Shown here: positions 1 through 7,934 of the stretch, piece after piece
How positions within the stretch are numbered: the stretch's first letter is position 1
Layout: each line of letters opens with the position of its first letter
Notes under the pieces: model-generated
Database searches by the model: none
What the model saw: the letters and a program-made list of their open reading frames with translations, nothing else
What the model was told of the DNA's origin: nothing
Program-made: the position numbers and the translations under genes
DNA from: JALYXI01 sp963795835
GTDB taxonomy: Bacteria > Acidobacteriota > Terriglobia > Bryobacterales > Bryobacteraceae
Length of the DNA stretch: 64,000 nt
NCBI GenBank assembly: GCA_963795835.1
Contig: CAWCJC010000001.1
Span: 62,001 to 126,000, forward strand
Reading direction: 5' to 3'

Positions 1-16
1 CTCATATCGGTGTTTC

Positions 17-232
17 ATGGCAGGTAAGGAGGAACGAGTTCCTCTCTTTGGTCAATTCGGTCTGGCCAATCAGTTAGGTTGCGTCGAGTATGCCCGGCCA
101 AGGAAGTTCAGAGAACGCCTTGACGGATGGCTTGCTGTCATCAGGGTTATGTGGCCAGAGTGTCCCGCCCGGATCCATTCAGATGGCAATTCGCTGGTGG
201 TGAGCCACGGTATCGCGATCTCCCCTTGTTAA
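17..232 (+). CDS. small protein of unknown family at the window edge
   Basis: A 71-residue open frame starts with ATG only 16 bases from the window edge. I do not recognise the family. The protein is rich in Trp, Arg and Pro in its middle part (for example WLAVIRVMWPECPARI around residues 38-53) and has no membrane segment or signal peptide. It ends just before the IS6-type element, so it may be an accessory or passenger gene of the mobile island or a fragment of a larger gene. The match to a real gene is uncertain because the frame is short and only coding potential supports it. Confidence 0.3.
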   Translation: MAGKEERVPLFGQFGLANQLGCVEYARPRKFRERLDGWLAVIRVMWPECPARIHSDGNSLVVSHGIAISPC

Positions 233-294
233 AACGGGATCTCGCAGGCTGCTGAAAAGCTAAGTTCCTGGCGCCGGTTAGTGCGATGAGCGGC

Positions 295-306
295 AGTGTC
301 GCAAAC
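295..306 (+). repeat. left terminal inverted repeat of the IS6 element
   Basis: AGTGTCGCAAAC on the plus strand is matched exactly by its reverse complement at 1091-1102. Outside the 12 bases the two ends diverge (GGC on one side, AGT on the other), so the exact outer edge is not certain. Confidence 0.8.
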
Positions 307-347
307 AGGAATGTGTGAGCGCACAGCGGACGGGAACCACGTGACGA

Positions 348-1058
348 TTAAGCAGCGAGACCGAACGTTTGCTCGATGAAACGCACCTGCCCAACGGTGT
401 CGTCCTTGGGAAGCCAGCGGATCTGCCCTTTTCGAATCATGTTCATTGCCTCGTACCCCGTGATCGTTCTCAGTGCTCCATCTACGGATCGGAACCATTG
501 ACTGGCGACCACTCGCTTCTTTACGAAACGATGGTCCTGCTCGATTCTGTTATTCAAATAAGGAGAGGGCCGACACCGGCACCGCCGTCCCAGTTGTCCT
601 GCCACTCTGAGCTCTTTGATAACGGATGGATAAGCGGGATGGCCATCTACATTGATAACGCGAGGTCGATGCCGACCCGCCAGGGCAAGTTGAAGGAAAC
701 CTTTGGCCGCGATGCGATCCCGGTAGGGAGACAGCAGGAAGTCAATCGTGTCACCGGCGGAATCCACGGCTCGATATAGATAGGTCCAGCGGCCTGCCAC
801 TCGAATATACGTTTCGTCGACGCGCCAGGACCGATTCGGCTGACGTATCTCGCGCCGGATCCGCTCTTCCAAAATGGGCGCGTAGTGCAAAACCCAGCGG
901 GCGATGGTCGAATGATCAACCGTGAGCCCACGTTCCGCCATCATCTCTTCGAGATCACGATAGCTCAGCGGATATCGCAGGTACCAGCGCACGCACAGCA
1001 CGATGATGTTCTCTTGAAAATGACGGCCATGGAACAACGCCGGGCGGCTCTTTCGCAT
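348..1058 (-). CDS. IS6-family DDE transposase
   Basis: This is a DDE transposase of the IS6/IS26 family, which moves its element by a copy-in route. The conserved N-terminal block is clear (ALFHGRHF, then LCVRWYLRYPLSYRDLEE and ERGLTVDHSTIARW). The catalytic residues are visible: Asp in WRVDETYIRV, Asp in RVINVDGHPAYP, and Glu in NNRIEQDHRFVKKR, followed by GYEAMNMIRKGQ at the C terminus. I chose the ATG at 1058, which gives the usual length of about 236 residues and has a purine-rich stretch upstream. A GTG at 1088 would add ten residues but touches the inverted repeat. The frame is intact, so the element may still be active. Confidence 0.92.
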   Translation of the reverse strand: MRKSRPALFHGRHFQENIIVLCVRWYLRYPLSYRDLEEMMAERGLTVDHSTIARWVLHYAPILEERIRREIRQPNRSWRVDETYIRVAGRWTYLYRAVDSAGDTIDFLLSPYRDRIAAKGFLQLALAGRHRPRVINVDGHPAYPSVIKELRVAGQLGRRCRCRPSPYLNNRIEQDHRFVKKRVVASQWFRSVDGALRTITGYEAMNMIRKGQIRWLPKDDTVGQVRFIEQTFGLAA

Positions 1059-1090
1059 CCGCTTCACCCTACCAAAGCCGACTCTCACCC

Positions 1091-1102
1091 GTTTGCGACA
1101 CT
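1091..1102 (-). repeat. right terminal inverted repeat of the IS6 element
   Basis: GTTTGCGACACT is the reverse complement of the repeat at 295-306. It lies immediately upstream of the transposase gene, as in other IS6 elements. Confidence 0.8.
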
Positions 1103-1662
1103 ACTCATTATACACCTTCTTGCTAGGCTTATCCCTAAGGATTATACCTTTATCCACTTTCCATCGTTCGCAGCACTATCGTTGTAAGCGTAATCCGTAT
1201 TCAGAGTATAGGTTTGAGTGGGAAGGAGGTATCTGCAGCGGCCGCGTTTTCGTTGTATTCCTATTCCTTTGTTCTCACTACACAATCCGGCGCAGATGAT
1301 CGCGCATCGATTCGTTTTGCCGCCTTCTTTGGCGCCGTGTTGTTGAGCGAGTAACCAGAACAACCGTTATCACGGCAGCAACAATGTAAACTAGCCACAT
1401 ACCGTTTTTAGTGTAAGGGTTAAAACAGTTCGTCTTCCTGCCACTACTGAAGGAAGTTTTCACACAAGTACTACCGAATAGTACTTCCGATAACGGGCCA
1501 GTATGCACAGAGCGGTCTGTAGAGGCTTGTAACAAATCTAACCAGCCTTTGATCTTTTGTACCCTGCCCCGCAGTTGCAAGAGCCTACCTGCCAACAGCT
1601 ATTACAAGAACAAGCGCTATCCTACTTTGTCGTCCTGGCAGGCCCTGTAGGAGTTTTCTTGA
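1103..1662. other. gene-poor stretch, no recognisable feature
   Basis: About 560 bases of visibly lower G+C than the rest of the window. Only short frames without recognisable similarity are present. The longest lies at 1278-1595 on the minus strand, begins with TTG and has one hydrophobic stretch (GMWLVYIVAAVITVVLVT). I see no RNA gene, repeat array or clear promoter. It reads like eroded DNA between two mobile remnants. Confidence 0.5.
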
Positions 1663-2082
1663 TTAACTCCACAGTTTGGTTGATATCTTAAGCCAGTATG
1701 AAGCCGGAGTTAACTTTACAGATTCTTTAGGGACGTCCGATTTCGTCTTTGAGTCACCTCGACTTATCTCGGTTGACTCAGGCACATATCCCGAGATTAC
1801 GGCCACGATCTTAAGGTCGTTTCCTGTGCCTGAAATGACCGGACCTCCAGAAAAGCCCGCGTCGTTGATTCCATCTAAAATCCACATACCAGTGTTCGCG
1901 TCGATCCCAGAAACGCCGCATCGCTTAATAAACGACACCCAATAGCTCCGCTCGCCAAACTTAGCCCGCCACCCACGTCCGTAGGCAAAGCCAGGAAATT
2001 CACAAGGGCCGCCATCACGCGCGTAAGTAAAGCCTAGATCGTTTCTCGACTTATTAGTCCTGTGAAACGCGCAAGGGTTCAA
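1663..2082 (-). pseudogene. C-terminal fragment of a trypsin-like serine protease
   Basis: The reading frame encodes the last part of a chymotrypsin-fold (S1-like) peptidase. The catalytic-serine motif GFSGGPV is intact at about residues 76-82 and is followed by the usual strand VAVISGYV. The N-terminal half that should supply the catalytic His and Asp is absent: an in-frame TGA at 2086-2088 sits just upstream of the first possible start (TTG at 2082), and beyond that lies the RES toxin gene. The fragment is therefore most likely inactive. It may have been cut by the arrival of the toxin-antitoxin pair, or the upstream part may have been deleted. Confidence 0.6.
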
Positions 2083-2091
2083 AAATCAACA

Positions 2092-2574
2092 TCAGCTGAG
2101 CAATCTTGCAGACATGTTTCGTCGAAAGAATCGTGAATCAAACGTAAACGGAATTGGGGAAGAGAACTGGATCTGTGGAAAGTCCGGGTGATCCGGGTTA
2201 CAAAGAATGTTGTTTTCTCCCACGACCACCGATGGAACAAGCAGAACGGCTGAGGTCCCGCGGGCAACCCACTCATCCCCAATTTGGCGAGTTTGGCTTT
2301 GTTCGCTAATCAGGAGAGTCTTCCATTCGGATGGCAGCGTAGATTCACGAACTTCTTCGTAAGCAAGATCTTCGGGTATCACACCCTCACCCAGTACATA
2401 TTTGTCCGGCAACGTATCGGTTAAATGAACGAGCACTTCTAAAACGCAAAGTGCCCGCGTCTCGCTCATGTACAAAACTCTGGTTCCTTTCGAGTTCCAA
2501 CGGCCACCCGCGCGCTTCGCACCTTCTCCGTCATAGCTTGCGTACTGGGATCGGCTCAGCCGGTACCCTTTCAT
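2092..2574 (-). CDS. RES-domain toxin (predicted NAD+ phosphorylase)
   Basis: A 160-residue RES-domain protein. Studied members of this family (the MbcT/RES toxins) break down NAD+ and are held in check by a Xre/MbcA/ParS-type antitoxin. The family signature is clear near the N terminus: YRLSR, then GGRWNSKGTRVLYMSE with the R, S/G and Y positions the family is named for, followed by a helix ALCVLEVLVHL. The ATG overlaps the stop codon of the upstream antitoxin gene by one base (TAATG at 2574), the usual antitoxin-first arrangement. The gene is full length for the family. Toxicity is inferred from family and neighbour only. Confidence 0.88.
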   Translation of the reverse strand: MKGYRLSRSQYASYDGEGAKRAGGRWNSKGTRVLYMSETRALCVLEVLVHLTDTLPDKYVLGEGVIPEDLAYEEVRESTLPSEWKTLLISEQSQTRQIGDEWVARGTSAVLLVPSVVVGENNILCNPDHPDFPQIQFSSPIPFTFDSRFFRRNMSARLLS

Positions 2575-2861
2575 TAACCAAGCACGCCGTGTTCAATTCG
2601 CGTTAGTATGTCGTCGACTTCCTGGTAACCGTTCTCGGAAACGACAACTTCTAATGGCGCTCGGCCAGACAAGGATGGATTCGGTGCTTGCAGCCAATGA
2701 AGTGCTTTTTCCTGGTTGGCAAACACCTCGCCAGCACGCGCTGAAATGGAAATCCAACGGAATGGAGGTTGGCCAATCCGGGGATCTAAATTTGCTGGTG
2801 TGCTCGCCATACTGTGATTATCGTCCTTTCCAACAACTTGTTTACGTAATGTCGTTAGCAT
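2574..2861 (-). CDS. Xre/MbcA/ParS-type antitoxin, probably shortened at its N terminus
   Basis: The C-terminal half carries the toxin-binding domain of MbcA/ParS-type antitoxins (DUF2384-like): EVFANQEKALHWLQAPN, then GRAPLEVV and the closing helix LTRIEHGVLG. At 95 residues it is shorter than many members (about 120-150), and the first 45 residues do not resemble the helix-turn-helix usually found there. The start lies five bases from the end repeat of the ISNCY element, so the insertion probably removed the promoter and perhaps the DNA-binding part. The downstream toxin gene is translationally coupled to it. Whether the shortened antitoxin is still made is an open question. Confidence 0.7.
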   Translation of the reverse strand: MLTTLRKQVVGKDDNHSMASTPANLDPRIGQPPFRWISISARAGEVFANQEKALHWLQAPNPSLSGRAPLEVVVSENGYQEVDDILTRIEHGVLG

Positions 2862-2865
2862 GCTT

Positions 2866-2900
2866 GTTGTCCGGTGGAATTAATTAGTTAGTTGTCCGGT
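2866..2900 (+). repeat. left end of the ISNCY element with two copies of a 10-base repeat
   Basis: GTTGTCCGGT at 2866-2875 and again at 2891-2900, same orientation, 25 bases apart. The inverted counterpart at 4204-4238 has the same spacing, which suggests paired transposase-binding sites at each end. Confidence 0.85.
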
Positions 2901-2925
2901 CCCTGCGGAAGGGGATTCTGGCGAG

Positions 2926-4197
2926 GTGGAACCGAGCCAGTTGATACCCGTCCGGGAAGCGGAGCGGATGATGAAGCTACAGGACGTAATTCTGAAGGCG
3001 ATAGCCAAGAAGCTGAGTTGGATCGCAGCGGCGGAAATCGCCGGGATGAGTGTGCGCAACATGCAGCGCAAGCGGCAGGCCTATATCGACCACGGCTATG
3101 ACGGGCTGTTCGACCAGCGACGGGGCAAGCGCAGCGTACATCGGATTGCAATGGAGACGGCGGAGCGGGTGCTGGCGCTGTATCAGGAAAAGTACAGCGA
3201 CCTGAACGTGCGGCACTTTCACGAAAAGCTGGGCGAGGTGGAGCAGATCCCGATCAGTTATAGCTGGGTGCGGCAGGCATTGCAGGGCGCCGGGCTGGTG
3301 GCGAAGAGACGCCGCCGGGGTCCGCATCGGCGCAGGCGGGAACGGCGGCCTTTGCCGGGGATGCTGCTGCATATTGACGGCAGCAAGCACCGGTGGTTTC
3401 AGGATGACCGCTGGTACGACCTGCTGGTAATTCTGGACGATGCCACCAGTGAGATCTACTACGCCCAACTGGTGGAGGAGGAATCGACGCGAACGGTAAT
3501 GAAGGGACTGCAGACGGTAATCGAGTCCAAAGGCTTATTCTGCGCGCTCTACAGCGACCGGGGCAGTCACTTTTTCGTGACGCCGAAGGCGGGAGAAGGG
3601 GTGGACAAACAACGTCCGACACAGGTGGGGCGGGCGATGAAAGAACTGGGTGTGCAGATGATTGCAGCATACTCGCCGCAGGCGCGGGGGCGTTCGGAAC
3701 GCAGCTTCGGAACCTGGCAAGGGCGGCTGCCGCAGGAACTGCGTTTAGCTGGCATCACGGATCGGGAACAGGCGAATTGTTTTCTGCGCGACAGCTACAT
3801 CAAGCAGTTCAACGCGAAGTTTACGGTGCCTGCGGCTCAGCGGGGAACGGCGTTCCGGCGCTGCGGGCGCAGGGATCTGGACTGGGTTTTCACCGTGCAA
3901 ACCGAGCGGGTAGTGGCAAAGGACAACACGGTCGCGATTGCGGCGCGGTCTTGGCAGATCGATAAAACCAGGTTTCGGAATACGCTGGCCGGATGCACGG
4001 TAACAATCCACGAACACTTGGATGGCAACATCTCGATCCGCTATGGACCGCACGTAGTCGGGCAGTTCGACAATAACGGGGAACGCCGTGGAAAAGTGGG
4101 AAGCCCGCCAAAACCGCGGCCTTCCCACTTTCCCACCGCGACGGCGGCGACGACCTCCGCCTCCAAAACTGAAACCACGGCGGCTCACGCCGCCTAA
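2926..4197 (+). CDS. ISNCY-family transposase (IS1202 group)
   Basis: A 423-residue transposase with an N-terminal helix-turn-helix (residues ~20-60, ending in GYDGLFDQRRGKRS) and an rve-type integrase core. Recognisable blocks are YSDLNVRHFHEKL, RRERRPLPGMLLHIDGS with the first catalytic Asp, VILDDATSEIYYA, ALYSDRGSHFF with the second Asp, and AYSPQARGRSERSFGTWQGRLP with the Glu. These blocks match the IS1202/ISNCY group. The start is a GTG 26 bases inside the inner left repeat. The C-terminal tail of about 40 residues is rich in Pro, Thr and Ala. The frame is intact. Confidence 0.9.
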   Translation: MEPSQLIPVREAERMMKLQDVILKAIAKKLSWIAAAEIAGMSVRNMQRKRQAYIDHGYDGLFDQRRGKRSVHRIAMETAERVLALYQEKYSDLNVRHFHEKLGEVEQIPISYSWVRQALQGAGLVAKRRRRGPHRRRRERRPLPGMLLHIDGSKHRWFQDDRWYDLLVILDDATSEIYYAQLVEEESTRTVMKGLQTVIESKGLFCALYSDRGSHFFVTPKAGEGVDKQRPTQVGRAMKELGVQMIAAYSPQARGRSERSFGTWQGRLPQELRLAGITDREQANCFLRDSYIKQFNAKFTVPAAQRGTAFRRCGRRDLDWVFTVQTERVVAKDNTVAIAARSWQIDKTRFRNTLAGCTVTIHEHLDGNISIRYGPHVVGQFDNNGERRGKVGSPPKPRPSHFPTATAATTSASKTETTAAHAA

Positions 4198-4203
4198 ACC
4201 AAA

Positions 4204-4238
4204 ACCGGACAACTGACGTGTTAATAAAACCGGACAAC
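4204..4238 (-). repeat. right end of the ISNCY element with two copies of the 10-base repeat
   Basis: ACCGGACAAC at 4204-4213 and 4229-4238, 25 bases apart, is the inverted match of the left end. The sequence between the two copies differs from that of the left end, so only the 10-base blocks and their spacing are conserved. Confidence 0.85.
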
Positions 4239-4243
4239 TTGAC

Positions 4244-5530
4244 TTGTTAACGACCAACGCACTGATAAGTTCCGCATCAACGGTCGGTAATGCATCGCTG
4301 CGGATGATTCCGAATGTCTATAAAGGTTTCGCGGTACGAATCACGCAGGGCCTCGGAACGGGTCAGGAAAGACTGATCACCGGAAATACTCAAACAGTTT
4401 TAAGTACATCAGCCGCTTGGGACATTCAACCGGACGCCAGCAGTACATTCGTGATTTCTCAGGCTGCTTATCAACTCGGGGCGACAGGCCAGGGCAACCG
4501 GTTTCAGTTTGAGGTTCCTAACCGGGAGGGAACCGTGGTCCAAATTCTCGGCAGATCCGCCAACGCTGCGGGCGCGGAATGCCCGGCGGAACTCTCCCCG
4601 CTAACTCGATGGAAAATTGGTGGAGCCGGCATTCGGACCGTAGATACCGATATTCCCGGCGCACCTGCATTTGGACTGAGCCTGTCTTCCAGCCTTAACG
4701 GAACTCTGGAGTTGGGTCAAGTTGGATTTGTATCCCTCTCGAATACCGCTTCGGTCGCAGCAGGAACACTTACCCTGTACTGGCAGGATGAACTTTCCAC
4801 GGCTGCGCCTCTCTCTCTGGAGTCCGCTCTTGACGCCGGTGAAACGTCACTTCGGATTGCGGCAGCCAAGGGCACTCTTCTGCGCATCGATCAAGAAATC
4901 ATACGCGTGGACGACATCGCACCTGACGGCACATTGACGATCGCCCGCGGGATCTTTGGCACGCCTCCCGCAAATTACAGTGCCGGCCAGCCGATCATCG
5001 TTCTCCGAAGGAGCCTCACAACTGTACCGTTCATCAGGAACTTCTTCGGCACGCCGGCAAGTGGAAACTGGACCTATACAGTAAACCTGGAAAACGCGAG
5101 AATCGCTGCCGCTGAGTTCTATGTAACAAACTCTCAGGGCAACAGTCCCATAACAAGTCAAGCTTACACGGACACCCTTGATAGAGGTCTTCGCACGCTC
5201 TCGGGCGGGCAGTATTCGTTCCAGGTGTCGGGCGTGCTCGCGGTCGATAACTCGCCCGCACCCGAAGTAGTTCTCGAAACTGATCATGTAATCGGTGACG
5301 TGTTTGCTTACCTAGGCGAAGCCGCGACGGGAAGCGACTTACAACTTGAACTGAATGTCAACGGCTCCCTCCTGTGCGCTCTCATAATCCCCTCTGGAAC
5401 TGAAGTGTCGAACGGCGTTCGCGGCGCGGACTTTCCCGCCCTCCGGCGCGGTGACCGGCTCAGTGTTTCCGTCCAATCTATAGGCTCCGTCTTGCCTGGA
5501 AGCGATTTAACGGTAGTCGTTCGCATCTAA
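4244..5530 (+). pseudogene. phage-tail-like protein lacking its 5' end
   Basis: This frame of 428 codons begins inside the end of the ISNCY element, with no ribosome site and only a TTG as a possible start, so the original N terminus has been lost. The remaining protein is rich in beta-strand segments, Ser, Thr and Gly. Around residues 200-250 it has the pattern typical of virion and tail-tip proteins that read LLRIDQEIIRV followed by ARGIFGT and a G-Q-P-I-V strand. I infer a phage tail, fibre or contractile-injection baseplate origin, without being able to name the family. No other phage genes are visible in the window, so it is probably a relic. Confidence 0.5.
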
Positions 5531-5547
5531 GCGGTATAACCGAATCA

Positions 5548-6765
5548 GTGCTCCTTGCGCAGAACGTTTCCAAACTGTACAAACTTTACGCTAGACCGGC
5601 AGATCGCCTCAAAGAGTTCGCCGGATGGCGCGGTTCTTCCGTGCCAAAAGATTTCTGGGCACTTCGCGACATCACCTTTTCCGTTGAACGTGGCGAGATC
5701 CTGAGCTTGGTCGGCCCAAATGGCTGCGGAAAAAGTACGCTCCTCCAAATCGTGAGTGGAATTCTTCAGCCGACCACGGGCCGTGTTGTGACCCAGGGTA
5801 GGATCGCGGCGCTACTCGAGTTAGGCGCCGGATTTAACCCCGAATTTTCCGGTCGCGAGAATGTTCTTTTGAATGGTGAAATTCTTGGTCTCACTCGCGA
5901 GTACATGATCGACGCGTTGCCCTCCATTGAAAAGTTTGCCGAAATCGGCGCTTTTTTTCGGCGCCCCGTGAAAGAGTACTCCACCGGAATGTATGTCCGG
6001 CTCGCTTTCGCCACGGCGATCCATGTGGACCCGGAAATTCTTATCGTAGATGAAGCGCTAGCGGTGGGCGACGCCGTATTCGCGAACCGCTGTATCCGTA
6101 AATTCGAGGAACTTAGAGAGAGGAAAACGACCATTCTCTTCGTATCTCACGATCTCGGATTAGTAAAGCAACTATCCCATCGCGCTTTGCTCTTGTTGAA
6201 CGGGAAAATAGCGGCTGCGGGTGAGCCGAACTTTGTAATCAACCGGTATGTCGGCGTTGTTCTGGAGCGGCAAAACAACTTTGAAAACGAAGAAATCCGA
6301 CAGAGTGATTCCGCTATTCGCTCCCGCCACGGTGACCGCACCAGTGAGGTAATCCACGTACAACTTCAAAACTCGTCTGGCGAACAGCGCTCGGCAGTCA
6401 TCTCTGGAGAGCGCGTCGTCATCCGCGTCAACGTTCTTTTTCACCATGATTGCGTCGAGCCGATGGTTGGAATTCTCCTTCGCACAAGAATCGGCATGGA
6501 TGTCTTCGGCACGAATACGAAGATCGAAGGCCTGCAACTCGGTACCTTTAGGGCCAGCACGCAACTCGCGATTGACTTCTGCTTCAATGCCAACTTGACT
6601 CCCCAGCAATATACAGTCACAGTTGCGACGCAAAATGACGATGGCACCAGTCACGATTGGCTCGACGATGTTGTCGCTTTCGAAGTGTTAGACGCGAAAT
6701 CTCGCGCCGGCGTGGCGAATCTGCCGACGGACATCACCTGGACCATGAATACAATGCAGATATGA
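5548..6765 (+). CDS. Wzt-like ABC-transporter ATPase for polysaccharide export
   Basis: A 405-residue ATP-binding subunit of the Wzt/TagH type, which with a Wzm permease exports O-antigen or teichoic-acid-like polymers across the inner membrane. Walker A (GPNGCGKST, about residue 56), the signature EYSTGMYVRLAFA, Walker B (ILIVDEALAVGD) and the switch His in FVSHD are all present. Residues from about 245 form the extra C-terminal domain that in Wzt binds the capped polymer. The start is a GTG. No permease gene is adjacent: the upstream neighbour is the truncated tail-like gene and the downstream gene is a peptidase overlapping by ATGA. The permease partner is therefore elsewhere or was lost with the mobile island. 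Confidence 0.85.
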   Translation: MLLAQNVSKLYKLYARPADRLKEFAGWRGSSVPKDFWALRDITFSVERGEILSLVGPNGCGKSTLLQIVSGILQPTTGRVVTQGRIAALLELGAGFNPEFSGRENVLLNGEILGLTREYMIDALPSIEKFAEIGAFFRRPVKEYSTGMYVRLAFATAIHVDPEILIVDEALAVGDAVFANRCIRKFEELRERKTTILFVSHDLGLVKQLSHRALLLLNGKIAAAGEPNFVINRYVGVVLERQNNFENEEIRQSDSAIRSRHGDRTSEVIHVQLQNSSGEQRSAVISGERVVIRVNVLFHHDCVEPMVGILLRTRIGMDVFGTNTKIEGLQLGTFRASTQLAIDFCFNANLTPQQYTVTVATQNDDGTSHDWLDDVVAFEVLDAKSRAGVANLPTDITWTMNTMQI

Positions 6766-7934
6766 ATCTGGCCCGAATTCAAGAGGAACTGCAAAAACAG
6801 AAGCTTGATGGATGGCTGTTCTTCGATCATCACGGGCGCGACCCCCTGGCCTACCGCATCCTGGGCCTTGGCCCCGCGAATCACGTCACTCGCCGCTGGT
6901 ATTACATGATCCCCGCGCAGGGAGAACCAACAGGGTTGGTACATCGAATCGAATCGAAAAAGCTGGACAAATTGCCCGGGGATAAACTGCAGTATGCCGG
7001 ATGGCAGGAACATCGAGCCACTCTCGAAAAACTCCTTGCAGGCAAAAGGCGCGTGGCGATGCAATACTCGCCCCTCTGCCAGATCCCTTATGTCGCAATG
7101 GTAGATGCGGGCACGGTGGAATTAATTCGCACGACCGGTTGCGAAGTGGTCACGTCAGCAGAGTTGGTTCAATATTTTGAGGCCACGCTCAATCAAGAGG
7201 GGTTAACCTCGCATCTGGAAGCAGGAAAGCGCGTGGATAAAGTGCGTGCCGAAGCCTTTCGTCTGATTGCCGAGCGAACTTCTGCGGGCGCGCCTTTAAA
7301 CGAATTCGAAGTGGCGGACTTCATCCGGTCGCATTTCGCAGCCGCTCAGCTCGTTGCAGACAACGGGCCCACCGTGGCCGTGAACGCCAATTCAGGCAAT
7401 CCGCACTACGAACCACTTGCCGGGGCAAGTGCACCCATCCGCTCCGGCGATTTCGTCCTGCTAGACATGTGGGCTCGGCTCGATCAGCCGGATTCCGTTT
7501 TTTACGACATCACCTGGACCGGCTACTGCGGATCGGACATTCCAGAGCGCTACCGTCAAGTCTTCGATGTGGTCCGCGGGGGCCGTGACGCCGCAGTCGC
7601 GTTGGTCTTTGCCTCGCTCGCGTCCGGAACCGTTCTCCATGGGTTCGAAGTCGACGATGCCGCCCGTCACTTTATCCGGGACCGCGGCTTCGGCGAAAAG
7701 TTTATCCATCGGACCGGCCATTCCATTGCCCAGGAAGTTCATGGCAATGGCGCCAACATGGACAACTTCGAAGTCCACGACGAACGAAGGCTCATTCCCT
7801 GGACGTGCTTCTCTATCGAACCTGGCGTCTACTTGGAAGATTTCGGTATCCGTTCCGAGATCAATTTGTTCATCACGGACTCTGACGTTTCGGTAACCGG
7901 CGAACAGCAGAATAGCCTATTGACTTTGGTCTAA
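6762..7934 (+). CDS. M24-family metallopeptidase (Xaa-Pro aminopeptidase-like)
   Basis: A 390-residue cytosolic peptidase of the pita-bread (M24) fold, which removes N-terminal residues next to proline and uses two metal ions. All five metal ligands are visible: Asp in LLDMWA (about residue 235), Asp in YDITWTGY (about 249), His in RTGHSIAQEVHG (about 320), Glu in SIEPGVYL and Glu in IRSEINLF. The N-terminal 150 residues form the creatinase-like domain. I chose the ATG at 6762 because it overlaps the ATPase stop codon (ATGA) and begins a typical MNLARIQEEL start; a longer frame from 6657 lies inside the upstream gene. The 3' end overlaps pgk by four bases. Confidence 0.88.
   Translation: MNLARIQEELQKQKLDGWLFFDHHGRDPLAYRILGLGPANHVTRRWYYMIPAQGEPTGLVHRIESKKLDKLPGDKLQYAGWQEHRATLEKLLAGKRRVAMQYSPLCQIPYVAMVDAGTVELIRTTGCEVVTSAELVQYFEATLNQEGLTSHLEAGKRVDKVRAEAFRLIAERTSAGAPLNEFEVADFIRSHFAAAQLVADNGPTVAVNANSGNPHYEPLAGASAPIRSGDFVLLDMWARLDQPDSVFYDITWTGYCGSDIPERYRQVFDVVRGGRDAAVALVFASLASGTVLHGFEVDDAARHFIRDRGFGEKFIHRTGHSIAQEVHGNGANMDNFEVHDERRLIPWTCFSIEPGVYLEDFGIRSEINLFITDSDVSVTGEQQNSLLTLV

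Larger units (their letters stand above)
295..1102 (-). mobile_element. IS6-family insertion sequence
   Basis: A single transposase gene is bracketed by perfect 12-base inverted repeats (AGTGTCGCAAAC) at 295-306 and 1091-1102, giving an element of about 0.8 kb, the normal size for IS6/IS26-type elements. The repeat resembles known IS6 ends (GGCACTGTTGCAAA type). I could not find the expected 8-base target duplication, so the element may be old, may have arrived by cointegrate formation, or may have rearranged one flank. Confidence 0.85.
2866..4238 (+). mobile_element. ISNCY (IS1202-like) insertion sequence
   Basis: One transposase gene lies between ends that each carry two copies of a 10-base repeat. 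GTTGTCCGGT occurs at 2866-2875 and 2891-2900, and its reverse complement ACCGGACAAC at 4204-4213 and 4229-4238. Spacing within each end is exactly 25 bases. The element is about 1.37 kb. It separates the antitoxin gene from a phage-tail-like gene, and neither flanking gene continues across it, so the insertion was probably accompanied by a deletion. CTTGT occurs near both outer edges, but I cannot assign a target duplication with confidence. Confidence 0.85.

Noticed and set aside
1278..1595. A 105-residue minus-strand frame with one hydrophobic stretch
   Set aside because: TTG start, no ribosome site, no family resemblance, and it lies in low-G+C eroded DNA between mobile remnants.
4244..5530. 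A functional prophage or tailocin
   Set aside because: Only one tail-like gene without a start is present, with no terminase, capsid, integrase or lysis genes.
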